Positions 24,296-31,487 of a stretch of DNA of 31,487 nucleotides are shown here, in pieces. The notes beneath the pieces are model-generated. The model saw only the letters and a list, made by a program, of their open reading frames with translations. It had not been told where the DNA came from and ran no database searches. Position 1 is the stretch's first letter. The number at the start of each line of letters is the position of its first letter. Made by a program: the position numbers and the translations under genes. Origin of the DNA: Deltaproteobacteria bacterium. Lineage in GTDB: Bacteria; Bdellovibrionota; Bdellovibrionia; JABDDW01. The stretch spans positions 1 to 31,487 of the forward strand of contig JABDDW010000008.1 of assembly GCA_013287405.1 (NCBI GenBank). The letters run 5' to 3'.

Positions 24296-24928
24296 ATGAA
24301 AAACTTCGTCTATTTTTTAGCCTTGAGCTTAAGTCTCGCGTCAGTAAGTAGGGCTCAGTCAAGTGGTTCTGCGGCTATGGAGCCAGATCCTTTTCAGACG
24401 AGTGATGACGAAATTCGATTAGAGCTGGGGGACAATATCGTCCTTCAAGGTCAGAACAACCAGGGGCAGAATTGTACTGTCAAAGTTCAGGCAACCAGCT
24501 ATGGGCATCTTATTGAAATCGACGAGTCCCATGTATCGTCAATCGAGCCTCAGGCAAGAAAGCATTTTTTTAAGTCCTTTTCTCATAAGGGCTTGGTTGA
24601 GAGAGAACTGGTCGAAAAAGATTTGGCCTTGCGGGAAGGAATCACAGCTCAAAAACCTTATTTTGAAAATCAGGTAAGATATCGAGATTTTCATAGCTCT
24701 TACAAATATTCAAAGAAAGACTCTAAAGGCATAAAAGAAGACATCAGCTCAGAGCTCATTATTGGTGGACAAACTCCTGATGTTGGTCCGTTGAATCCTC
24801 AGTTTCCATTTAAAGGAATTCGATTTATTGCTGTGGCCACAATTATGAGTTCAAAGAGCCTCTATGCAGACGAAATATTCAAGGCTAAGGTCGTCTCATG
24901 TGCGAAGAAAATAGGGTCTGGCGACTAA
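24296..24928 (+). CDS. Exported protein, unknown
   Basis: A 210-residue protein with a signal peptide (NFVYFLALSLSLASVSRAQ). The ATG at 24296 has GGGGGGGA before it; an upstream extension to 24179 looks non-coding. The mature part has two cysteines (NCTVKV and VSCAKK) and a mixed alpha/beta look. I recognise no family. A small exported gene on the opposite strand ends 23 bp beyond. Confidence 0.75.
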   Translation: MKNFVYFLALSLSLASVSRAQSSGSAAMEPDPFQTSDDEIRLELGDNIVLQGQNNQGQNCTVKVQATSYGHLIEIDESHVSSIEPQARKHFFKSFSHKGLVERELVEKDLALREGITAQKPYFENQVRYRDFHSSYKYSKKDSKGIKEDISSELIIGGQTPDVGPLNPQFPFKGIRFIAVATIMSSKSLYADEIFKAKVVSCAKKIGSGD

Positions 24929-24950
24929 GGAGTGACTAGGGCGGGTTCTG

Positions 24951-25199
24951 CTAGGGCGATGTGGTCTCTCCTTTTGACTGTTCCTCTGAATCCGAACTCG
25001 TTGCGGGGGCTTTGTTAATCGCTTGACCCAAAGTGCCTGGAGCCAGAAGTGCGTCCCTGTTTTCAGCATTATTTTCTGGATAGAGAGGTACAGCGGCTTC
25101 GCTGAGACCTTCTTTTGAGCTCGGATCTGGAAAAAGATCTTCAGCCTGAGCGACGATGGATACAAAACTAAAAGTAAGAAGGATAAATAGAAGTCGCAT
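24951..25199 (-). CDS. Small exported protein downstream of the Rhs gene
   Basis: An 82-residue protein with a signal peptide (RLLFILLTFSFVSIVAQA) and an acidic, Ser/Pro/Asn-rich mature part. The ATG has AAAGGGGG upstream. It lies 12 bp after the Rhs-type gene on the same strand, so it is probably in the same operon. It may be a partner or immunity protein, which is speculation. I recognise no family. Confidence 0.7.
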   Translation of the reverse strand: MRLLFILLTFSFVSIVAQAEDLFPDPSSKEGLSEAAVPLYPENNAENRDALLAPGTLGQAINKAPATSSDSEEQSKGETTSP

Positions 25200-25211
25200 A
25201 TCTCACCCCCT

Positions 25212-26858
25212 TTAAAAATTAAGATTTACGCCGGCGGGCGAAATCAGATCAAGTAAGTTACTAAAAGTGCTGGCCACTTGGATGGCTACCGTCGCTCCCG
25301 CGGGGCTTGCGACTTTGGCCACTTCACCTTTTGTATTATAGGTTACGTTGATATTGCCAACCCCTTCTCGTTCAATAAACACAGGCTTACCAAAGCGCTC
25401 CTCATATTTTATAGAAACTTTTCTTCGCGCCTGATCTTCTATAACGGAGATTCGTCCCCGAGGGTCATAGGCGATTGAAATTCTTTGTCCGTCTGAATTT
25501 GAGGCTTTGACAAGGTTCCCTTTGTTGTCATAGGAGAAATCACTTGATTTGTTGCCATGAACAAGATGACTGACTTTTTTGAAGGCGTTCTCATATTTAA
25601 GCAGGGTCACCGTTCCGTCAGAAGCAATCTTGCGTTTGAGCAAGCCATTATCGTAGTACTCGTATTTTGAAGTTTTGCCATTTCTCGCTACTGAAATAGG
25701 TTTGCCCAAGTCATTATAAATCGAGTCTGTAATAATACCATTCTCTTCAGTCTTACTTCTCTTAAGAAATTTTGCAGTCCGGTTCGAGTTAAACTCGTAC
25801 CAGAATTCGTACTTTGCCTTTAACACGACTTTCTTTTGGCAGGTTTTTTCAACGGTAGCCCAGTAGTGATCCTTTGGGTTCTCAGGGGATTGTTTGTAGT
25901 CATAACTTTCTTTACACCCATCGATGTCCTTAAATCCGATAATCCAATCATTATTTTTATTGTAGGTCATTTCTTTGGTTGTTTTGTCCGGATACTTCTC
26001 TTTTGTGAGGTTATGAAGCTCGTCGTATTCATAGGTAAAAATGTTTCCGGAAGCGGCCTTCACATAAACGAGATCGCTTGTGTTTTTAAATTTGTATTCT
26101 GTTTTTAGCCCGTTGGGCCCGGTGATGGTTCGTACTTTTCCATTGTCGTAGAAAGTAAAAGAAATCTTGCGGCCGTTGTTATCAACGATCTCCCGAAGAT
26201 TTTTACCCTCGTAAGTAAAGGACAAGTAATTCCCATTGCGATCAAAGATTTTTTCTAGCTTACCATTAAGCTTAAACTTTTGAATGCTACCGTCGGGGGC
26301 TGTGCGTACGAAATTGCTTCCATTTTTTTCTATGAAATCGGTTTCAACACCGTTAGCCAGAAATTTGGTTTTGTCTGCAATGGGCCTGGCGATCCCGTAT
26401 TTGACGGCATATTCCCCACGAAGCGACGCTTCTTCATGAAGTTTTTTTTCTAGTTCGGTATAATATCCTGGATTTGATGCGGTATTTTCTTTTTTCACGT
26501 GTTCAATGATGTTCTTTACAGTTTTATCGATGTCTTTTTCTGAAAACCCAGCGGCTTGGTAGAGGGTTTCTGAACCTGCCCCGCACTCACTGTAGTTGAG
26601 GTTCCCTTCCGGGGTAATTTCTAACGCTGTTTCAAACTCCGAACACCACCCAAAACCAAAGATGCCGTTGTAGAGGGTGCGGCTGTTATAAGCGCGTTCG
26701 ACCTTAAGGTCATAACCCGGACCAGGAATGATGAGATCAATCCAGGCGTCCGAGTAATTTGCATTTTTCAAGTCAACTAGGGCGTTTCCTTGAGAGGAGA
26801 GAATACCCGTAAGTAAAAGTGTTGCACTAAGGGTAAAAAATTTGTTTTTCGAAGTCAT
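25212..26858 (-). CDS. Exported Rhs/YD-repeat protein
   Basis: A 548-residue protein from ATG 26858 (GAGG 7 nt upstream); a frame from 26870 adds four residues. It has a signal peptide (FFTLSATLLLTGILSSQG), then a DUF6531-like segment (WIDLIIPGPGYDLKVERAYN and FGFGWCSEFETAL), and from about residue 180 many YD-type repeats (FDRNGNYLSFTY, VDNNGRKISFTF, YDELHNLTKEKY, YDPRGRISVIED). The repeats form a spiral shell. No toxin domain follows the repeats, and the length is short for Rhs proteins. It follows tadB after 17 bp, suggesting a surface or cargo role in the Tad locus. Confidence 0.88.
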   Translation of the reverse strand: MTSKNKFFTLSATLLLTGILSSQGNALVDLKNANYSDAWIDLIIPGPGYDLKVERAYNSRTLYNGIFGFGWCSEFETALEITPEGNLNYSECGAGSETLYQAAGFSEKDIDKTVKNIIEHVKKENTASNPGYYTELEKKLHEEASLRGEYAVKYGIARPIADKTKFLANGVETDFIEKNGSNFVRTAPDGSIQKFKLNGKLEKIFDRNGNYLSFTYEGKNLREIVDNNGRKISFTFYDNGKVRTITGPNGLKTEYKFKNTSDLVYVKAASGNIFTYEYDELHNLTKEKYPDKTTKEMTYNKNNDWIIGFKDIDGCKESYDYKQSPENPKDHYWATVEKTCQKKVVLKAKYEFWYEFNSNRTAKFLKRSKTEENGIITDSIYNDLGKPISVARNGKTSKYEYYDNGLLKRKIASDGTVTLLKYENAFKKVSHLVHGNKSSDFSYDNKGNLVKASNSDGQRISIAYDPRGRISVIEDQARRKVSIKYEERFGKPVFIEREGVGNINVTYNTKGEVAKVASPAGATVAIQVASTFSNLLDLISPAGVNLNF

Positions 26859-26875
26859 TTTAAGCCTCATTCAGG

Positions 26876-27763
26876 TTAGACCTTTATTTTAACGATTCTT
26901 CTAATCATCAATCCACCAATAATTTGAAGGGTTAACATTGTAATCAGAAGTAACCACCCTAAGGGCTGGTTGAAAAGGGGCGCGACAAAGGCAGGGTCAA
27001 CTAATACGAACATAAGGATCATTACAAAAGGTACGAGGGTGATTATTGTCCCCTGCATCACTCCCTGGGCCGTAACTGCGGCTATTTTTTTTTCGACCTT
27101 GACTCTTTCTCTTATCGTTTTCGCGATCGTATCGAAAGTTTCTGCGACATTGCCGCCTGTGTCTTTTAAGATATTAACCGCCGTGACAAACATTTGGACG
27201 TCTGGGTAGGGGATCCTACGAGCTAAATCATTAAGACATTCTTCTATACTGGTTCCAAGGGCAATCTGAGAGAGAAGGAGCTCAAATTCTTGACTGATGG
27301 GATTTTCCATATTGTCTACAACAAGTTTGAAGGCCTGAGGGATGCTTAAGCCTGACTTTAGGCCATTGGACATCAAAGTAAGGCCATCGACCATTTGATC
27401 CACGAATTGGCCCGCGCGCCTATTGTAGTACATATCGATCACCCGCTTAGGAATACTCCAGCCGGCGATCGTGAGGGCTGAGCCCAGAACGAGTCCTCCG
27501 AGGACCTTAGGCCAAAAGGCCACAAAAGTCAGGGCGCCAAGACCAAAGCTTATGGTGAGCATAGCTCCTGTGATTTTCTTCCTATCGATCTCAACAAACA
27601 TGAGGTCGAGGCGATTGATCACGTATTCTCGGTTTCCTAGACTTTGTTTTTTTAGCCATTCTAAAATTCTGTCGGCGTTATAATAAATGAAAATAAAGGT
27701 CGCTACTCCTACACCCGGGATAACAAGCCAGGTTGAACCAAAAAGCGGCGCTAACATGGTCAT
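26876..27763 (-). CDS. tadB: TadB-type inner-membrane platform protein
   Basis: A 295-residue T2SSF-domain protein. The T2SSF core is seen as VDQMVDGLTLMSNGLKSGLS and ALGTSIEECLNDLARRIPYPDVQMFVTAV with VNILKDTGGNVAETFDTIA. There are hydrophobic segments at the N-terminus (VIPGVGVATFIFIYY), near residue 70-100 and at the C-terminus. It acts as the membrane platform for the Tad/Flp pilus motor. It overlaps the ATPase gene by 4 bp (ATGA). A TadC partner is not visible downstream in this window, where the Rhs gene follows. Confidence 0.9.
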   Translation of the reverse strand: MTMLAPLFGSTWLVIPGVGVATFIFIYYNADRILEWLKKQSLGNREYVINRLDLMFVEIDRKKITGAMLTISFGLGALTFVAFWPKVLGGLVLGSALTIAGWSIPKRVIDMYYNRRAGQFVDQMVDGLTLMSNGLKSGLSIPQAFKLVVDNMENPISQEFELLLSQIALGTSIEECLNDLARRIPYPDVQMFVTAVNILKDTGGNVAETFDTIAKTIRERVKVEKKIAAVTAQGVMQGTIITLVPFVMILMFVLVDPAFVAPLFNQPLGWLLLITMLTLQIIGGLMIRRIVKIKV

Positions 27764-29967
27764 GGTTTACTTCCTCCGCTTGCAACGGGAGCGGGGCCTC
27801 CTTGAGGTGCGGCTGAAAAGAGAGTTCGAGGCACTTTGATTCCTCTTTTTTCAAAATCCTCTATGAAGGTTGGGATAAATCCGGTGGCTTGGAATTGGCC
27901 AATGATTTTTCTGTTCTTGTCTTGACCGTCTTCTTTGTATCTATAGATTTCTTGAAGAGTGATGACCTCTCCCTGCATTCCAATAACTTCGGTGACGCTA
28001 ATCACTTTTCTTGTTCCATCGCTGAGTCTTGAAATTTGAATGATAAGATCCACTGCACCGGCAATTTGCTCGCGGATGGCCTTTGCTGGAAGTTCCATTC
28101 CCGCCATAAGGCAGAGAGTCTCAAGTCGACTTACAGCTTCTCGCGGACTGTTGGCATGAACTGTCGTCAAACTTCCATCATGACCCGTATTCATTGCCGA
28201 AAGCATGTCTAAAGCTTCTCCCCCGCGGCATTCACCAATGACAATTCGATCTGGCCTCATTCTCAAAGTGTTGCGGACGAGGTCTCGAATGGTAACGGCC
28301 CCCGTATCCTCCATATTGGCTGGCCGCGTTTCTAAACGGATCACATGTTCTTGCTTCAGCTGCAATTCCGCGGCGTCTTCAACAGTGATAATGCGTTCGG
28401 AGGCGGGTATAAAACCTGAGAGCACATTAAGAAGAGTTGTTTTACCTGAACCGGTGCCACCGCTAATAATAACATTCAGCTTATTTTCTACACAGACTCT
28501 CAAGAAATCGATCATGGGTTCAGTCAGTGTGCCGTATTTAAGATAGTCTTTAAAAGTCAGAGGAACCTTGGCAAATTTTCTAATCGTCACGCAAGGTCCA
28601 TCAAGTGCCAGGGGGGGAATAACAGCATTCACGCGGCTACCATCCCGTAATCGCGCGTCCACATAAGGGGTCTTCTCATCGATTCGTCGACCCAAAGGCG
28701 TAACAATTCGTTCAATAATGGTGAGGAGCTGTTGATTACTTGTAAACGACACGTCGGCCTTAGAAAGTTTTCCGTTTTTTTCAACAAAGATGACGTCGCG
28801 CCTGTTGACCATAATTTCCGTAACCTGAGGGTCAGCTAGAAGATCTTCCAGGGGCCCTAAACCCAAGGCCTCATCTAAAACTTCTTTTACAATTTGCGCC
28901 CGTTCTTCTCGACTCAAGTTGACATTTTCTTTTTCTAAAAGAGCCGCGATGGCACTCTGAGTTTTTACTCTGAGTTCGTTTTCTTTGACGGGATCGTTAT
29001 TTGTTTCTGTGATTCCTTTTTTAAGATTTAATGTTTCTATGAGTCCACGATGTAACCGACGCTTCATCGTCGTTCTGAGATCGAAGGCCTCCCCTTTTTT
29101 GGCATCATTGGGTCGACTTTGAGTCGTACTAGCGGCCCCCGTGACCTTTAAACCTTGATTTAATTTTTCGGCAGATTTTACTCCTTTAGGTTTGTTGAGG
29201 CTTTTAAGCTTCTCTAAAATATTACCTTGAGAAAGTCTTCGCACGACTTCGTGGATGGCAATTGAAATCGGAGCGCGCTGTTGGGTGGCAACAAAAGGTG
29301 TTGATCTGGCTAACGACTGACCAAGGGTCCCGTCATCCTGCGGGATTAAACCGACAAAGTTTTTTCTTAGAGCTTGTGCGGCGGTTTGAGCGTTCAGTCC
29401 ATTTGTAGAAGAGACTTTATTGAGAATGGGAAGCAGCATATCCGTGGGAAACATCATCGACATTATATTGTTGATGAGTTTTTGAGTTTGATTCAAAGCC
29501 AAAATTTCAGGAACCGTAATCACTAAGGCGCAAGAGGCGCTCTCCATGATGGCGATTTGAGGTTCAAGAAAGTGGCTTCCCACATCAACAACAATGAAAT
29601 TATAAAAATTTGATAGACCCTCTAGCGCTTTGGTCAGCCCTTCCGGAGAAACTTCAAAAAGCTCTCCTGCTGTTTTTATGGCTCCTATAAAGTGAATTCC
29701 GGAATTATGTGGAGTGACTAAACTTGAAACCGTACTTTGATTTATTTGGCCCGTAAACGTGGCTACTTCGGAAATAGTTTTGGCGGGTCGCACACCCAAA
29801 ATAACATTTTGATCGCCGCAAGTTTGAGAATCTAGATCTATAAGAAGAACCTTGGCTCGCAACTCGATTTGGAGGGCTTGAGCAAAGTTCGCGGCGAAAA
29901 TACTTTTGCCTACGCCTCCTTTACCTCCCGTGATCGCAATAACATGACAACTTGAATTGAGCGCCAA
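27760..29967 (-). CDS. Fusion of CpaE/MinD-like ATPase and CpaF/TadA secretion ATPase
   Basis: A 735-residue protein from a TTG at 29967 (GAGGA upstream). Residues 1-250 form a ParA/MinD-like domain with deviant Walker A GGKGGVGKS (14-22), VLLIDLDSQ (40-48) and FIVVDVG (124-130), as in CpaE localisation ATPases. A polar linker (about 255-310) follows. Residues 330-735 are a type II/IV secretion ATPase of the CpaF/TadA group: Walker A GGTGSGKT (503-510), VEDAAELQL (529-537), Walker B RIVIGECRGGEALDM (574-588) and HDGSLTTVHANS (596-607). It powers pilus assembly or secretion. In many Tad loci cpaE and cpaF are separate genes, so the fusion is notable. Confidence 0.93.
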   Translation of the reverse strand: MALNSSCHVIAITGGKGGVGKSIFAANFAQALQIELRAKVLLIDLDSQTCGDQNVILGVRPAKTISEVATFTGQINQSTVSSLVTPHNSGIHFIGAIKTAGELFEVSPEGLTKALEGLSNFYNFIVVDVGSHFLEPQIAIMESASCALVITVPEILALNQTQKLINNIMSMMFPTDMLLPILNKVSSTNGLNAQTAAQALRKNFVGLIPQDDGTLGQSLARSTPFVATQQRAPISIAIHEVVRRLSQGNILEKLKSLNKPKGVKSAEKLNQGLKVTGAASTTQSRPNDAKKGEAFDLRTTMKRRLHRGLIETLNLKKGITETNNDPVKENELRVKTQSAIAALLEKENVNLSREERAQIVKEVLDEALGLGPLEDLLADPQVTEIMVNRRDVIFVEKNGKLSKADVSFTSNQQLLTIIERIVTPLGRRIDEKTPYVDARLRDGSRVNAVIPPLALDGPCVTIRKFAKVPLTFKDYLKYGTLTEPMIDFLRVCVENKLNVIISGGTGSGKTTLLNVLSGFIPASERIITVEDAAELQLKQEHVIRLETRPANMEDTGAVTIRDLVRNTLRMRPDRIVIGECRGGEALDMLSAMNTGHDGSLTTVHANSPREAVSRLETLCLMAGMELPAKAIREQIAGAVDLIIQISRLSDGTRKVISVTEVIGMQGEVITLQEIYRYKEDGQDKNRKIIGQFQATGFIPTFIEDFEKRGIKVPRTLFSAAPQGGPAPVASGGSKP

Positions 29968-30096
29968 AGTGAGTCCTCACCTGTTTTTGAAATCAAGACT
30001 TCTACTAGTGACCTATCGGCGGATTGGATGGAAAGGCCGAGCTTTTCGAGCCCAAACTAGACCGGCGGCCTAAAGACGAAGGTTAGGCTTGGAGCC

Positions 30097-31487
30097 CTAT
30101 TCTTTGAGCCTGAATTTCTTCTTCACGGCTTCACTGCCTTCACTGGCGGAGTTCATAATAATTGGAGTAATGAAGACAACAAATTGACTTTGGTTTTGTT
30201 GAAATTGCTTACTCGCATAGAGAGAAATGATCGGGTTATCAACTCCTGCGGGAAGTCGATTATAAGCCATTCCTGAGGTATTCCCCACGAGACCGCCGAT
30301 AGCTGCGCTTTGCCCACTTCGTACAGTGACTTTAGTTTGAATTTCATTCATCGAGGTCTCTGGGCCCTTAGAGCTTTGGCTGACAAGGGTTGTAAGGCTA
30401 AACTCAACTACCAAGCTCACGCTATCAGACTTCTGATTAATAATACTGGGGGTGATCTTAGACTTTAGACCGGTGTCCACAAATTGAGTTGTGATTTGTC
30501 CATAGGGGCTTTGGACGGTGTAGGGTTCTTTGCTTCCAGAGTTGATAATTCCTGGATTGCCATCTTGAACGATAATACTTGAGCTCTTAAGGATTCGAGC
30601 GTGCCCGTGACTCTTTGCCCAGTTGAGTTTGGGAAGTAAGTTGTTCACAGTACCGGTGATAGATGAAATGACCCCAGAGGCTCCGCCAGAAGAGGAGTCG
30701 CCATTAGAAAACTGCACCTGGGTGGCGTCGTTGGCTAAAGAAGGAGTCCACTGAAATCTAAATGCCTTTGTGTAGTCCTTTTGAAGTTCGACATAATGGA
30801 TAACGAGTTTGATCGTCTTACCCGGCTGGGGTTCGGGTCCAGGTTTTACGGACAAGAGATTAATAACGGAATCAATTTTTCTCTTTTTTACGATACCGGC
30901 GCTTTCAGCGGCGTCCACGACTACGTCAGGGACGTAGGTTTTGGCTATGATTTCAGCTTTTGTCTTTTCGTTTTCACTACCGGCCACACCTTCGAGAATA
31001 AATTTCTCGTTAACGGCGCGGACATGGATTTCAGGATTACCGATGTCTTTTTCAATAAGTTCAGAGATCTTCTTTTGAGCCAAGGGGCTCATGGTGACAA
31101 TACTTGATGCTACATCACTGAATTGAGCCACCACATTGTAAATGCGGCTCATGTCTTTGGGAAGGAGAATCTCCCCATCTATAACAACCTTGTTATTAAC
31201 AATTTTAATATCAATGCCTTCAATGTCACCTAAAAGACTTTTGATTTCGGCGGCCACTTTATTGAGGTTGCTCTTGCGAACAACAATTGAGTACTCAATT
31301 ATTTTTTTACCCTTATCGTTTCTTAAAATAAAGTTTGTGGATCCAACGGCGATGGGTTCAAAACGGATAATTTTTAAATCTTTGGCGATGGAGATTTTGA
31401 CGACGTTTCGATTGTAATTAAGATCGACACCTACAACGGAAAACCGGCCTATAAAAATCTCAATGGAGATACCGGCTACAGCACCGT
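30097..31487 (-). CDS. CpaC/RcpA-type secretin, 5' end outside the window
   Basis: A short frame starting at GTG 31257 is not the true start: the same frame is open to the right edge and family-like (KISIAKDLKIIRFEPIAVGS, then NFILRNDKGKK), the periplasmic N-domain of CpaC/RcpA. It continues through a BON-like part (KIVNNKVVIDGEIL) to the secretin core with TVRSGQSAAIGGLVGN near the end and ends in KKKFRLKE. It forms the outer-membrane pore for the Tad pilus. It lies upstream of the fused ATPase with a 129-bp gap. The missing 5' end carries the signal peptide, presumably to the right of the window. Confidence 0.92.
   Translation of the reverse strand, partial: GAVAGISIEIFIGRFSVVGVDLNYNRNVVKISIAKDLKIIRFEPIAVGSTNFILRNDKGKKIIEYSIVVRKSNLNKVAAEIKSLLGDIEGIDIKIVNNKVVIDGEILLPKDMSRIYNVVAQFSDVASSIVTMSPLAQKKISELIEKDIGNPEIHVRAVNEKFILEGVAGSENEKTKAEIIAKTYVPDVVVDAAESAGIVKKRKIDSVINLLSVKPGPEPQPGKTIKLVIHYVELQKDYTKAFRFQWTPSLANDATQVQFSNGDSSSGGASGVISSITGTVNNLLPKLNWAKSHGHARILKSSSIIVQDGNPGIINSGSKEPYTVQSPYGQITTQFVDTGLKSKITPSIINQKSDSVSLVVEFSLTTLVSQSSKGPETSMNEIQTKVTVRSGQSAAIGGLVGNTSGMAYNRLPAGVDNPIISLYASKQFQQNQSQFVVFITPIIMNSASEGSEAVKKKFRLKE

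Noticed and set aside
24896..25165. 89-residue minus-strand frame overlapping the small exported gene
   Set aside because: The overlapping 24951-25199 frame has a signal peptide and a good ribosome binding site.

Overview
The window looks like a chromosomal stretch of a Gram-negative bacterium, most likely a Bdellovibrionota or other deltaproteobacterial-type predator or environmental relative. This is inferred from a Tad-pilus locus, a Rhs-type exported protein, many small signal-peptide proteins, several outer-membrane barrels, two PilZ proteins, strong purine-rich ribosome binding sites and frequent TTG/GTG starts. No taxonomic search could be run.

Layout. (1) 1-3.4 kb, minus strand: an accessory block with a serine recombinase cut by the window edge, two overlapping XRE-type repressors, a tiny membrane protein, an unknown protein, a serine-recombinase catalytic domain whose nucleophile serine is alanine, and a free-standing HTH/recombinase-domain protein. 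(2) 3.4-5.8 kb, plus strand: three exported proteins (alpha/beta hydrolase, unknown, ChaN/TIKI/EreA-like). (3) 5.8-8.1 kb, plus strand: a tight three-gene module of unknown protein, membrane protein and SEC-C protein with a PD-(D/E)xK-like nuclease core. It runs head-on into a decayed family A DNA polymerase (8.04-9.3 kb), and both genes appear to lose their 3' ends at one junction near 8.08 kb. (4) 9.3-12.4 kb: a membrane protein, an exported protein and a complete 1397-bp IS4-family element with inverted repeats and a 10-bp target duplication; its transposase start seems separated from its reading frame by a one-base shift.

(5) 12.5-17.4 kb: an exported Gln/Pro-rich protein, two PilZ-domain proteins, an exported protein and the groES-groEL operon with its terminator. 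(6) 17.5-18.8 kb: divergent PIG-L deacetylase and glucosamine-6-phosphate deaminase-like genes whose start codons overlap, a pair that suggests amino-sugar metabolism. A structured repeat follows at 18821-18948. (7) 18.9-25.2 kb: two divergent outer-membrane barrel proteins, small secreted proteins, a DedA membrane protein, a stand-alone CheY-like receiver coupled to a small membrane protein, and a GGTTC/GAACC-rich intergenic region.

(8) 25.2-31.5 kb, minus strand: a Tad/Flp-type secretion locus in the order secretin (CpaC/RcpA, 5' part outside the window), a fused CpaE-like plus CpaF/TadA ATPase, TadB, then an exported Rhs/YD-repeat protein and a small exported protein. Tad genes overlap or lie close together, so they are likely one operon building a surface pilus or secretion machine with the Rhs protein as a possible partner.

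The most unusual points are the CpaE-CpaF fusion, the SEC-C/polymerase double-truncation junction, the Ser-to-Ala recombinase and the Asp-to-Asn change in the deaminase-like active site.
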